From: Tenrec ecaudatus
Lineage: Eukaryota; Chordata; Mammalia; Afrosoricida; Tenrecidae
Direction: 5' to 3'
Assembly (NCBI RefSeq): GCF_050624435.1
Contig: NC_134538.1
Coordinates: forward strand, 122,113,937-122,177,936
Length of the DNA stretch: 64,000 bases
The notes under the pieces were generated by a model. The model searched no databases and had not been told where the DNA came from. It worked only from the letters and a program-made list of their open reading frames with translations. This document shows positions 1-10,956 of the stretch, piece after piece. The position numbers and the translations under genes are program-made. Numbering within the stretch: the stretch's first letter is position 1; each line of letters opens with the position of its first letter.

Positions 1-120
1 AGGGCTGAAAATCTTTATGGAAGCAGATAGCCTCATCTTTCTGCCAAGAAGTGGCTAGTGGGTTTGAACTGCCAACCTTGCAGTTAGCAGTCCAGCACTT
101 AACCTAATAGCACCACCAAG
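1..120 (-). repeat. AfroSINE, partial at window edge
   Basis: The antisense of a tRNA-related SINE is recognisable from the box B-like block GGTTTGAACTGCCAACCTT and the CAGTTAGCAGTCCAGCACTTA stretch. The 3' part of the element runs off the left edge. Confidence 0.75.
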
Positions 121-285
121 CATCAGTGTTCTATAATATTAATTTTAATATTAATTCTGTAATATTAAACCACGGATTGACATATGATCATTTGAATTCC
201 GCTAAAGGGTAAAATTGTCTTTTATCTATTGATGAAATCTTATTAAAAATTAACCTATACACAGGAAATTAATAACCCACAACTA

Positions 286-2217
286 TTGTTATTGGGTGCC
301 CCTGAGACAGTTCCAACTCATAGCAGCTCTGCACACCCAAATGCAGCAGGGCCCGAGGCCACTCCGTCCTCACACTTGTTCCTATGTCGGAGCCATCCTT
401 GCAGACGGTGCAGAGTCACCTCGTTGAGGGCTCTCCTCCTTTTTGCTGCCCCTCCACTTTTCCAAGCGTGATGTCCTTCTCCAAGAATTAGTCTCGCCTG
501 ACATGTCCAAAGTATGTAAGATGAAATCTTGCCCGTGGGAAACAGAGGTCTGGGAAGAGAGTGTATGAGGATGAATTCTTTATTCTCATATTTTAAGAAG
601 CCTGGGAAGCCAGGATTCTGAGTGAAGGGAGACCTTCACACTTGTGGATTAGAGATGAGTCCCAAATCACATTCTCATAACTAAAGTTAATCCCCACAAT
701 ATCCTTCCATAATAGTACTGCCTTAAAGTTACCTCTTAAAAGCACATGGCTGATTACTATCTAGTCTGGAGCAGACTTGCGCTATTGCTCTCCCTGCTCA
801 GGAGACAGTCACTTCCCCTTACCTGCCCCAGCACTGGTGTTAAGTTACTCCCCTCCGGTGAACTCAGGGACCTCTAGGGTTAAGGGTCCAACCCACTTTG
901 TTATGTTTGGTTCCCTGTAATTAGAGGAGCTGGCATGCACCAAGAGTATATTAGCTGATGTTGGGAATATATTGTCTCTGTGTGTGTGTGGACCTGGCTC
1001 CTAAAATCATAGCGGAGGTGAGTACCCCAAAACTTTAGTCTGTCTCTTAATTGCTTCCCTTCAATTACACAGTTGTCCCTTAGGACCCATGTGGCTGGAT
1101 CTCACACTTGCCATCCATCCTCTAGGGAGCATTCTGGATGTACTTCTCACAGGAACAGACGTTTGTCCTTCCGGCAGTCCGTGGCACTTTCCATATTCTT
1201 CACTAGCACCACCGTTCAAAGACATTGATTATTTGGTCTCCTGATTCACTGTTCAACTTTCATATGCCTAGGAGGCAATTGGCAACACAGGGCTTGGGTC
1301 AGATGCACCTTAGTCCTCCAAGTAAACTCTTGGTTTTTGAATGCTCTAAAGAAGTCCTGTGCAGCAATGTAATGTGCCCTTTGATATCTTTCTTGACTGC
1401 TGCTTCCATGAGCATTGATTGTGGATCCAAGAATGAAATCCTGGACAACTGGCACCTTTTCTTCATGATCATGATGTTACCTAGTGGTGCAATTGTGAGG
1501 ATTTGGGTCTTTTTTACATCGAGTCATAATCCATGCTGAATTATGGATTCAATCCTTGATCTTCATCAGCAAGTGCTTCAAGTCCTCACTCTCCGCAAGT
1601 AAAACTGTCACCTGCATACCGTAGATTGTTATAAGCCTTCTTCCAATTCTGATGCCACATTCTGCATATAAGCCAGCGTCTCTGCTGATATGCACAGCAT
1701 GTAGATTGACTAAGTGTGATGAGAGGATACCTTTCCTGATTTTAAACCATGGAGTATTCTCTTATTCTGTTTGCACAACTGCCTCTGGATCAATGTACAA
1801 GTTCTGCATGAGCACAATCAAGTGTTCTAGAATTCTCATTCTTCTGAAGGCTATCCACAGTTTGTTATGATCCACAGAGTCTAATGCCGTGGCATAGTCA
1901 ATGAAACACAAACATCTTTCTGGCATTCTCTGCTCTGAGCCAAGATCCATCTAACATTAGCAATGATGTTCCTTGTTCCATGTCCTCTTCTGAATCAGGC
2001 CTGAACTCCTGGCAACTCCCTGCAAATGTGCTGCTGCAACTGTTGTTGGATGATCTTCAGAAAAAATTGTACATGCATGTGCTATCATAGATATTGTTTT
2101 ATAGTTTGAGCAGTCTGTTCACTTTTCTTCGGAATGGTACAAATATGGTACGTGGCATAGTTCATTGTCCAAATAGCTGTCTTCCGGATCTCCTGGCATT
2201 GAAGAATTATTCATGCT
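286..2217 (-). mobile_element. RTE/BovB-like LINE, 5'-truncated, interrupted by an LTR
   Basis: This is a minus-strand copy of the afrotherian RTE LINE. The 3' end lies at about 286 and the copy extends into the reverse transcriptase domain near 2217. Antisense landmarks include GACATGTCCAAAGTATGTAAG-type sequence near 500, the ATTGATTGTGGATCCAAG block near 1416 and the FIDYA motif of the polymerase (minus-strand frame around 1900, reading CFIDYATALDSVDHNKLW). The frame is broken by many substitutions and stops, so it is inactive. RTE sequence stops near 533 and resumes near 1107 because of an inserted LTR. Confidence 0.85.
536..1106 (-). mobile_element. Probable solo LTR inserted in RTE copy
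   Basis: About 571 bases split the surrounding RTE copy cleanly. On the minus strand the insert starts TGTGAGATCC and ends TTTCCCA, the TG...CA form of a retroviral LTR. An AATAAA-like signal lies near its 3' end (568-573). The hexamer CTTGCC occurs at 528-533 and again at 1107-1112, consistent with a target-site duplication except for two extra bases on the left. No family is recognised. Confidence 0.5.
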
Positions 2218-2812
2218 ATTCATGATTGAGGTTGTCAAGGATTTCATTTTGCTGAGATCCACAATCAGTGCTCATGGAATCAACAGTCACTAAATCAAAT
2301 GATATATTTCATTGGGCAGATCTGCTGCACATGACCTCTTTTAAGTGTTGAAGAGCAAGGATATCACTTGGCCTCAGGTGCACCTGACCCAAGCCATACT
2401 ATTCTCAATCATTTAATACAGATATATAAGGGAAATGGAAGAGGAATTTATGCATTGGAATTACAGTGTTGGTGAAGAATATTGCAAATACTGTGGGTTG
2501 TCAGGAAAACAAATCTGGTTTAAAAGAAGTACAGCCAGGTGCTTCTTAAAGCAAGGATGGTAAGATTTTGTCTCATGTCCTGTGGATGTGTTCTAGAGAC
2601 TAGTCCCTGGAAAAGGACGTCATGCACGACAGAGTAGAGGATCAGTTGGGGGTGGGGGAGCTCCTCCAGGAGATAGCTTGACATGGTGACTAGAACAAGG
2701 GCCTGAAATCACACTTGTGAGGAGGGTGCAGGACCGGCCAGTGTTTTGTTCTGTTGTACATAGGGTCACTGTAGGTCAGAACAAACTCAAAAGCACCTAA
2801 CAACAATTACCA
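2218..2812 (+). mobile_element. RTE/BovB-like LINE 3' fragment
   Basis: This is a plus-strand RTE 3' end beginning GGTTGTCAAGGATTTCATT and ending GCACCTAACAACAATTA, the characteristic terminal repeat of the family. It is head to head with the preceding minus-strand copy. Both copies carry the 3' terminal region, so this is not a simple twin-priming inversion of one element. Confidence 0.82.
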
Positions 2813-2874
2813 TGAAATTGAAAAATCTTCTTTTTGGCATGGCCTAGTTTTAAAATCCCTCCCTAAGTGTAAAT

Positions 2875-2880
2875 TTTATT
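2875..2880 (-). promoter_or_regulatory. Possible AATAAA polyadenylation signal of FBXL13
   Basis: This is the first canonical AATAAA found on the minus strand downstream of the FBXL13 stop. It lies between an RTE fragment and an AfroSINE, so it could equally belong to repeat-derived DNA. Use would give a 3' UTR of about 650 bases that includes an AfroSINE in antisense. Confidence 0.25.
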
Positions 2881-2929
2881 AAAACGATCTTATTGCGTTG
2901 TTGCAGGGATATCCTTTACAGCCATAGGT

Positions 2930-3145
2930 AGTTCTGGTTTCTTTGTAGTTTGCCCCTGACTGTGCATGGCTGAGCTGCCAACCACAAGGTCAGCAGTTTG
3001 AAACCAGGCCTCTTCCTGAGAGAAAGATCACAGACTTTTTACCCCTGTAAAAATTTGGTCTCAGAAACCCACAGGGCAGTTCTACCCTGCTCTGTGCTAT
3101 CAGTCTGAGTCAGAACTAACTTCGTGGGAGAGGTTTGAGTTGGTG
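2930..3145 (+). repeat. AfroSINE, diverged
   Basis: Sense-strand landmarks are CCAACCACAAGGTCAGCAGTT, the AGAGAAAGATC block, CAGAAACCCACAGGGCAGTT and a degraded CTGAGTCAGAACTAACT tail. Confidence 0.75.
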
Positions 3146-3525
3146 TAAGTAAAATGCTGAGATGAGTCCAGGGTTCATTAGCTTTTTGTGTTTGTTTGTT
3201 TCTTTGTCTTGTCAAATGTCTGGAAATGATAATGCCATATTTCCGTTAAGGATAGATATCTACTGTACAATCAAGCCTACCAGATCCTTAAAGTCACTCT
3301 GCGGACGCAAACTCTGAGTTACAGGATCATCTCTGCTTTCTTTTCATTTCTACAAACAAGATCCTAAATTCCTTGTCAAACAAACAAACAAAATACCATG
3401 CCTTTTAGAATTGTTTCGTATCACCATAACATGAGTTTTAATCATCTCATCAAAATGACTGGTTTGAGTAAGTTACAATGAGGTGAGAATTTACATAGTA
3501 GGACTGCTTGGTTTGGCTTTTTCTC
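3146..3525. other. FBXL13 3' UTR or flank, no repeat recognised
   Basis: AT-rich sequence directly downstream of the FBXL13 stop. It holds short TTTG and CAAA runs but nothing else recognised. At least part is expected to be 3' UTR. Confidence 0.5.
3437..3442 (-). promoter_or_regulatory. Possible ATTAAA polyadenylation signal of FBXL13
   Basis: ATTAAA on the minus strand lies about 85 bases after the FBXL13 stop codon. It would give a very short 3' UTR. A canonical AATAAA also occurs on the minus strand at 2875-2880, about 645 bases after the stop. The sequence alone does not decide between them. Confidence 0.25.
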
Positions 3526-3769
3526 TTAATGATGACTGAAATAGAAAATCGAACCTGTTTTCTTCCTGCTTGAGATCTCAGGTTCTCCTATTCCCTCTTC
3601 ATTGCTGCAGAGGGATTCTTTCAACAGCAAATCTGAGTTCTCTTTAATTGTCTTTTTTTGCTGTTCTGTAAATTGCTTGCCTTCACCGTCATAGCCAAAC
3701 CAATAGGGAGGGTCCTCAGGGTTGTACTCTTGTTGCCGAACCAAAGTTGACATTTTGAGAGCTGCCTCC
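3526..3769 (-). CDS. FBXL13: FBXL13 terminal coding exon with stop codon
   Basis: The exon completes the split Lys codon and encodes 80 further residues before a TAA stop. It starts KEAALKMSTLVRQQEY and continues PEDPPYWFGYDGEG, which matches the conserved QQEYN-DPP-WFGYD block at the end of mammalian FBXL13. The remaining tail of about 50 residues is rich in Lys, Glu and Ser and seems poorly conserved; it ends SIFYFSHH. The acceptor is TATAATTACAG. An internal Met lies six residues in, so an ORF caller starts there, but the splice join makes the longer reading correct. The protein lacks any obvious membrane segment here. Confidence 0.94.
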
Positions 3770-4257
3770 CTGTAATTATAGAGAGCACCATTAATTCATT
3801 GCAGACATCGTCGCTACAGGATTTTCAATCATGACTGCAGCCATCAAGTCAGAACACCTTATGCTAAGCTTCCAATCTTATAGAAAATCCCTGATTAACA
3901 ATAACCAAGCAGATAAATGTGGAGGAGGGGGGAACCTATTAGTAATTTACAATTAGTTGTGAGCTGGTTTAATCAGATTTAACTCTTAGGGGAGATGGAC
4001 TGGTTGAAAGTGATTACATAGTAAGGTGCAGAGCTGAGAAGCAGTGGGTGACGAGGAGAGGTATATGCAACCACAAAGGCCACTTTGGAAGAGAACTGCT
4101 CTTGTTCAACTCAGAATGTTGGTTCCAACTAGGCAGGAAAAAAAAGGTGGAAGTTTCTAGTTCTGAAAGCCCCTGTGTGTTCAGAAGGCCAGAATCTCAT
4201 GTTTGTCTTTCTCAGAAAGTGGTCCTTAAAGTTTTTCATATCCAGGTACATACTTAC

Positions 4258-4421
4258 TTGGAAATCTGTTTGCAGTATAGCATCTTAAGGATCCGAAGTT
4301 GACCACAGCCTCTCTGAAGGTTCTCAAAGATTTGGTCAGTAAGGAGGACACAGCCAGAGACATCCAGAATGTGCAGGTAACGGCACTTTGCAGATAATAA
4401 TTCCACTGCTACATCAGTGAT
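4258..4421 (-). CDS. FBXL13: FBXL13 internal exon E (last LRRs)
   Basis: This 164-base exon begins in phase 0 with ITDVAVELLSAKC. It carries two repeats, LHILDVSGCVLLTDQIF and LRILKMLYCKQIS, and ends two bases into a Lys codon. The acceptor is TGTGTTCAG and the donor CAA|GTAAGTATG, a near-consensus site. These are the last leucine-rich repeats before the C-terminal tail. No disabling change is seen. It is separated from the terminal exon by an intron of only 488 bases. Confidence 0.95.
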
Positions 4422-5234
4422 CTGAACACAGTCAAAGTAAGTACTGGTTACTTAGATAGCCCCGTCCTAGGGAACAAAACAGGGCCCTCTCACCCAGCCT
4501 GTCACATCATGTGCCTTTAACCCAACTTAACGGTTTACCTCTATTTCTAGATTAGCTCCAAATACAATTGATATCAGTGTAGGTTGTCGAGCTGCTGTTA
4601 TTTCCAATGTAGAGTACTCTGGTATGATGGGAAACATCATCGAAATTTTTCTAGTAATATTTGTTACATCAGTGTTACAGAGGAAGACTCTGGCTTTGAA
4701 CATAAGTTCATTCTGAGGGCTCTGTGGAAGCCTAGGTTTAGTAACATCAAAAGGGGTTTCCAAATATTGGTGGGAAAATGTAATGAAAAGGTAATGACTT
4801 TTTCCACAAAAATTTTGAAGTCTTCTTCTATTTCTACAAAATATTTCCTGAAGCTAGCCTAGCCTGCTAGGGTCAGGCAGCCTTGCGAATAAGTCTGGAT
4901 ATCTTTGGTGGTTTCTGTGTAAGAATGGTAGAATGACCTGAGCCTTTTGGGGACGGGGCAAGTTGTTGAGAGACAAGAAGAGGAGTAAGAGCCACAGAGA
5001 TTGCATGACTATTGCTCTGAGCAATCCTGCTGGGGGTGCCCACATGTTACCCTGAGGTTCTGCAGCCATAATTTAATCCTCTCTAGATGATTTCCATTTT
5101 CCCTGGTGGTTTGTTGCTTTATGAGTTGGGTTATATGCTAACTGAAAGACCAGCTACTAAGATTGCAGGAGAAAGATGAAGCTTTCTTCTTCCATGTGGA
5201 TTGACAACCTGAAAACCGAAGGGAGCAGCTCTAC
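4422..5234. other. FBXL13 intron, no feature recognised
   Basis: Intron sequence next to exon E. The short ORFs on both strands (for example 4854-5069) show no family motif and no splice context. Confidence 0.5.
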
Positions 5235-6111
5235 TTGACCCTATTAAGATTGCTGTGAGACATTCTTTTCAAGCCCGCATGGCACATATTCGAAGACAGA
5301 CCACATGCTGGGGCATAAGGTGAATCTACATAAATTCAAGCACATTGATATCACACAGACCTCTCTGACCACTGTGCTATAAGGCTGGGAATCAACAAAA
5401 AGAAGATGAAAACAAAAACAAACTATTGGAGGATGAATAACTACTGCAAAAGGAGTGCATACTGGCACAGATCAGAGATGAAGTTAGGAAATTTCTAGAA
5501 ACCAACGAGAATAAGAACATGTTGTACCAACACCAATTCCTGTTTAAGACACGTGAGAAGATAGGAATGGAAGGAATATTCCTCAAGACAATATAAGTTA
5601 TATATGAAAAACCAACAGCCAACATGGTAGTCAATGGAGAAAAGACTAACACAATCCCACTGAAAAAGGGGACCAGGATGCCACTCTTATTTAATATTGT
5701 GCTGGAGGTTTTAGCTAACAGCATAATGGAAAGAAAAGACATCAAAGGTATTTGTCTGGGGAAGGAAAAGGTAAAACTATCGTTATTTGCAGATGATATG
5801 ATTTTATAAATGGAAAATCCCAAAAGCTCCACAAGGGGAGTACTGGAAGCAATAGAGGAGTTTGGCAGAGTGGCAGGATGCAAGATCAACATACAGAAGT
5901 CTATTGGACTGTTATACAAATAGGATAAGACCACAAAAGAGGAGATAAAAAAGGTGGTACCCTTAACAATACCCAAACACAAATTGAAATATCTAGGGAT
6001 ATACCTGACTAAAAGAACAAAATATCTATATGGAAAAAACTACAGAACACTATTACAAGAAACCAAGAGTTATCTCAACAAATGGAATACACAGGCTATC
6101 AGAAACAGGGA

Positions 6112-6536
6112 AGGGCCCACTAGGATGATGCAATACTGCTGCAGCCACTCCTCTGCAAAGAGAAGGCTCCTAGAGAGGGAACCTAGAGCTACGGTCCCAG
6201 GTGTGAATGGAGACCTGGTCTATTCTAGGCAACTGGAGACCAAAGACTGTCTTGCTCACCCCTGACATTCCCAGTCTCGGTTTTCACCATTGTGACTGAC
6301 TGTGGACCACACTGCATTCATCTGTGTCCATACTGCTAGGGCCTCTGCTTCCCCTCCCAGCACTCTCTGCGAAGTGGGTTCTTGGCCTCAGAGAGCACAG
6401 TCAACAAAATTCCAGCAGCTGGAGTTGGGATGCTCCTTTTTGCAGAACATTCCGGAGCAGCTGAGGTGTCTACTGAGACATTTTCAATTCAATGCACACC
6501 AATTTCTCAAATACAGAAAAACACCTATTTAAACGG
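6112..6536. other. Unrecognised insert within L1 ORF2 remnant
   Basis: L1 similarity stops near 6110 and resumes near 6640. The intervening DNA is more GC-rich and matches nothing I recognise. It is followed directly by an antisense SINE fragment. Confidence 0.45.
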
Positions 6537-6635
6537 ATGTGATTCCAATTGATAGTGACCCTGCAGGACTGGCTGCAACTGCTGACCTTGAGGTTGGCAG
6601 CTCAACACAGGAGCCATTAGGGCTCCTCTAGTGAT
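6537..6635 (-). repeat. AfroSINE fragment
   Basis: Antisense SINE pieces include ATAGTGACCCTGCAGGACTG and GCAACTGCTGACCTTGAGGTTG. The middle of the element is missing. Confidence 0.6.
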
Positions 6636-7460
6636 AAAGATGTGAATTTAAAAAAAAAAACGGCAAATTCCAAGATGAGGTTTCAAAGTTTAGTATATGA
6701 GCCTTCCGAAATCAGACAAATGACTTTATAAATTAAAAAGTTGACAAATGGGGTATACTGAAGATAAAACACCTGTGTACATCAAAATAATTCACCAAGA
6801 GAGTAATAAGAGAGTTCACGGACTGAGAAAACATCTTTAGCAAAGACACATCAGACAAAGGCCTGGTTATTAAAATCTACAATACTCTGCTAGCTTCCAA
6901 AAGGAAAAAAACTAATTGCCCACTTGAGGGCAAAGGACCTGAACAGAAGTTTCACAGGGGCAGAAATCCGAATGGCCAACAAACATATGAGAAAATGTTC
7001 CCGATCTTTAGCCATAAGAGAAATGCAAATTAAAACAACAATGAGGTACCACCCTAACACCTTCAAAGGTACTCCCAATTAAAAAACTCAGAACGCAACA
7101 AGTGTTAGAGGGGCTGTTGGGAGACAGGTATTCTCATCCACTGCTGGTGGACCTGTAAATATGTACAGCCACTATGGAGATCGATCTGACGATATCTAAA
7201 ACATATGGCAATCGAGTTACCATACAACCCAGAAATCCCCCTACTGGGCATATACCCAGAAGAGGCAAGAAACAAACCAAGGACAGACATCTGTGCTCCA
7301 ATGTTCATTGTGACACAGTTCACAATTGCAAGGAGTTGGAAACAGTCCAAATTTCCATCAACTGACGAGTGGATTAAAAAGCTGTGGTACATACATACAA
7401 TGGAGCACTACACATTGCTAAAATGTAGTGATGAACTCATGAAGCACAGTGCTGCATGAG

Positions 7461-10030
7461 AAGAACTGGAGGAAATCATGCTAAGCACAGGAAGCCAAGC
7501 ACAAAAGGACATGTACAACATGAGTCTGCTGAGGTAAGCTTGAAAAAATGCAAAAGGGACATAGGGAAAAAGCTACTGTATACAAATATTCCTGGGGTGA
7601 GGACCAGGTAGCATGGCAGGGACCAGACCGAATACAGGGATCCATATGGTAGCCAACTAAAAAGGAGGTGGGGGAAGGGACCTAATAATAATAATAAAGA
7701 AATGGGTAGCAGGGGCACAGGTACTAACTCACCCAAGGGGAGGCTTTCGTTTATATCTCCACAGGGAAAGAGAGACCAGACTTCAACCCAGTGCTCCAAG
7801 ATGTGAATGCAACATGCCGGCGTGGAGGAGGGAACAAGTGAAGAGTTCTGAGGGGCTGGCCCCAATCCCAACTACTACATGGACACCTGTCCCTCACCCC
7901 AGAAGAATTTATTTCAAAGGACAGCATTGAATATGCAGCTCCGGGAGTGGGACATATCTGATCGGAACATACGGGTGCAGATGAAGGGGTAGTAGGAGAG
8001 AGTGGAGTACATCCTGGCCCACCAAACCTTGAGGACAATGTTTCCGATTAGAGGAGCCAGCCCACAGAGAGGGCCACATGGCCGGCCCCACTATGAGACA
8101 CAATGTCCCTCACTGATCCATAGCCCTACAGGAGAAAACACTAGAGACACAGTATGGGAACTGCACCCATTCTGATCCCGCCACACCAAGGCAAAACACT
8201 AAGGGGGTGCAACAGAACAGCAAGGGAATGGAGCGGCGAGGTCCCTAGGGAATGCCAAAGGTGAACTTTGGGGCCAGTGCTTGGTGCCCCAACAGATTGG
8301 ACTGGAAAAACTCCTAAAGGCCAACAAACGATCCTTGAACTAATTACAAGCTTTTCTTTCTTGTTTTGTTGTCATTGGTTTGTTGTTGTTTTGTTGAATT
8401 TTGTTGCTTGCTTTTGCTCTGTTCTGTTTTTGTGCATGTTATTATCTCCGTCTAAATAAGATAGTCTGGATGAACAATCTGGAGGAGAAAACAACAGGAC
8501 CAACAGTTCCAGGGGACATGGGAGATGGGGAGGTGTGGGGAAAGGTAGTGGTGTTAACAAACCCAGGGACAAGGGAACAAGAAGTAATCCAAATCGGTGA
8601 TGAGGAGGGTGTGGGAGGCCTGGTAGAGCGTGATCAAGGGTAATGTAACCAAGAGGAATTACTGAAACCCAAATGAAGACGGAGCATGATAGTGGAACAA
8701 GAGTACAGTCAAAGGAAATAGAGGAAAGAGCTAGAAGGCAAAGGGCATTTATAGAGGTCTAAATAAAGGCATGTACATATGCAAATATATCTATGAGGAT
8801 GGAGAAATAGATCTATGTGCATATATTTATAGGTTTAGTATTAAGTGCTTCCTCAATGCAAGAATACTTTCTTCTATTAAATTGGCATTCTATGATGTTC
8901 ATCTTCCTGATGCAAGCACTGAAGACAATGGGTGCATAAGCAAATGTGGTGAAGAAAGCTGATGGTGCCCAGATATCAGAAGATACAGTGTCTGGGTCTT
9001 AAAGGCTTGAAGGTAAACAAGCGGCCATCTAGCTCAGAGGCAACAAAGCCCACATGGAAGAAGCACACCGCCTATATGATCACGATGTGCCGAAGGGATC
9101 AGTTATCAGGCATCAAAGAACAAAAAATCATAACATTGTGTGCTCACCTCCATGATATGATCGCTGAAGACAAATAGGTGCATAAGCAATGTGGCGAAGA
9201 AAGCTGATGGTGCCCAGCTATTAAAAGATATAGCGTCTGGGGTGCTTGAAGGTAAACAAATAGCCATCTTGCTCAGAAGCAATAAAGCCCACATGGAAGA
9301 AGCACACCAGCCAGTGCGATCACGAGGTGTCAAAGGGATCAGGAATCAGGCATCATCAGCACAAAAAGTTTTGTCGTCGTGAATGAGGGGGGAGTGCGAA
9401 GAGGAGACCCAAAGCCCCTTTGTAGGCCACTGGATGTCCCCTTACAGAAGGGTCTCACAGAGGAGACAAGCCAGTCAGGGTGCGATGTAACAACGATGAA
9501 ATATACAACTTTCCTCTAGTTCCTAAATGCTTCCTCGCCCCCCACTATCATAATCCCAATTCTACCTTACAAATCTGGCTAGACCAGAGGATGTACACTG
9601 GTACAGATACAAAGGGAATCCAGGGAAACACAGGGAATCCAGGGCAGATGATCCCTTCAGGACCAGTAGTGTGAGTGGTGATACTGGGAGAGTGGAGGGA
9701 GGGAGGGTTGGAAAGGGGAAACCAATTACAATGATCTACATGTGACCGCCTCTCTGGGGGACGGACAATAGAAATGTGGGTGAAGGGAGATGTTGGACAA
9801 GGCAAGATATGACAAAATAATAATTTATAAATTATTAAGAGTTCATGAGGGAGAGGGGAGCGTGGGAGGGAGGTGAAAAAATGAGCTGATGCCAGGGCTT
9901 AGGTAGAGGGCAAATGTTTTGAGAATGATGAGGGCCATGAATGTAAAAATGTGCTTTACACAGTTGATTTATGTATGGATTGTGATAAGAGTTGTATTAG
10001 CTCCTGATAAAATGATTTAAAAAAAAAGAT
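7461..10030 (+). mobile_element. Long L1 3' UTR with internal tandem duplication
   Basis: The sequence runs on from the L1 ORF2 C-terminus to a terminal signal AAAATGATTTAAAAAAAAAG at about 10012-10030, so it is the 3' UTR of the same L1. At about 2.5 kb it is unusually long for a mammalian L1. Antisense and sense fragments of it recur at 10031, 11800, 12095, 13283, 17000, 22803 and 28035. A block around GATGGTGCCCAG is present twice, at about 8933-9170 and 9180-9385. Confidence 0.85.
8933..9385 (+). repeat. Tandem duplication, unit about 245 bases, in L1 3' UTR
   Basis: Two successive copies share GAAGAAAGCTGATGGTGCCC, then the TCTGGG...CTTGAAGGTAAACAA stretch, then GCCCACATGGAAGAAGCACA. 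Copy starts are about 247 bases apart. The minus-strand L1 copy at 12095-13050 reaches into the same block, so the arrangement seems to belong to the family and not only to this copy. Confidence 0.7.
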
Positions 10031-10540
10031 TGTTGTGAGAAGGGTCACAAGGAAGGGACAAGCCAGCCAGGGTGCAGTATAGAACCGATGACATACACAA
10101 CATTCCTCTATTTCTTTAATGCTTCCTCCCACCCTCTATCCCATTATCATGACCCTAGTTCTATCTTACAAATCTGTTCAGACCAGAGGATGTACACTGG
10201 TACATATAAGCACCCTTGATGCACAGAATCCAGGACAGATAAACCCCTCAGTACCAATTATGAGAGTAGCTATACCATGAGGGTAGGGGGAAAGTAGGGG
10301 GAGAAAGAGTGAAACCATCGCAGTGATCAACATGCAACCCCTCCCTCGCACTCCCACTAGAGGGAAGAACAACAGAAATGTGGGGTGAAGGGAGACAGTG
10401 GACGGTGTGAAACATGAAAATCAAAGTAATTTATAAATTATCAAGGGTTCATGAGGGTGGGAGGGAGGGGACTAAAGAGGAGCTGATAGCAAAGGTTCAA
10501 GTAGAAAGAAAATGTTTGGGAGATGATGTTTTTAGTTATC
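10031..10540 (+). mobile_element. L1 3' UTR fragment, second copy in tandem
   Basis: Starting just after the poly(A)-like end of the previous L1, the sequence repeats the last 500 bases of the same 3' UTR. Shared blocks include ACCAGAGGATGTACACTGGT and the GTGAAGGGAGACAGTGGAC block. It stops before the terminal polyadenylation signal. Confidence 0.8.
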
Positions 10541-10547
10541 AACTTTT

Positions 10548-10640
10548 ATAACAGTCTTGGTAGCTCTGTAGATTAGGTATTGGCCTACATAGGGTCAGAA
10601 TTGACTCGATTGCGCTAAGCTTGGTTTTAACTTTGTATTG
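10548..10640 (+). repeat. AfroSINE fragment
   Basis: Only the ends are left: a TCTTGGTAGCTCTGTAGATT head and a CATAGGGTCAGAATTGACTC tail. Confidence 0.5.
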
Positions 10641-10682
10641 ACTTTTATAACTTAAACAGATGTTAGTAGGGAAATGATTACA

Positions 10683-10882
10683 TTACCAAAAACCAACCCA
10701 ACAGTTGATTCTGACTCCTAGAGCCCCTTTAGAGTAGAGGAGAACTGCTCCCTAGCGTTTCTGGGGCTGAAGTCATTGTAGGAGGAGATAGTCTCACCTT
10801 TCTTCTGCAGAGCGTCTGGCAGATTCGAACTGCTGACCTTTTAGTTCATAGTCCAATGCATAACCCACTACACCAGCATGAT
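10683..10882 (-). repeat. AfroSINE
   Basis: Nearly complete antisense copy. Landmarks are GTTGATTCTGACTCCTAGAG at the 3' end and AGATTCGAACTGCTGACCTT, the box B region, towards the 5' end. Confidence 0.8.
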
Positions 10883-10956
10883 AATGAAACAGCATAACTT
10901 GTATTGTAATAGGAAGATCCCGCTTTTTGAAACTGGATGCTTATAATGTTTAATAT

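Larger units (their letters stand above)
5235..7460 (+). pseudogene. L1 ORF2 remnant (endonuclease end, reverse transcriptase, C-terminus)
   Basis: Fragments of L1 ORF2 occur in order on the plus strand. Around 5290-5530 is the endonuclease-to-linker region (KTDHMLGHKV and KFLETNENKN-like reading). At 5624-5809 is a polymerase fragment with [10 protein letters not shown], which contains the catalytic FADD motif. At 6700-7459 is the C-terminal part, including KLWYIHTMEHYTLL. The segment between the linker and FADD blocks is missing, so roughly 300 codons were deleted near 5530. An unrelated block plus a SINE fragment (6112-6635) interrupts the later part. Several frameshifts and stops remain; the copy cannot make a functional protein. 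Confidence 0.85.

Noticed and set aside
1762-1950. Reverse-transcriptase-like peptide (CFIDYATALDSVDHNKLW) as a host gene
   Set aside because: It lies within a decayed RTE LINE with stops in all directions.
2218-2812. Twin-priming inversion of the 286-2217 RTE copy
   Set aside because: Both parts contain the element's 3' terminal region, which a single inverted insertion cannot produce.
5392-5982. 196-codon minus-strand ORF
   Set aside because: It is the antisense shadow of the L1 ORF2 remnant.
7694-7710. Other short tandem runs (for example AATAATAATAATAA) as regulatory sites
   Set aside because: Ordinary low-complexity sequence inside the L1 3' UTR.
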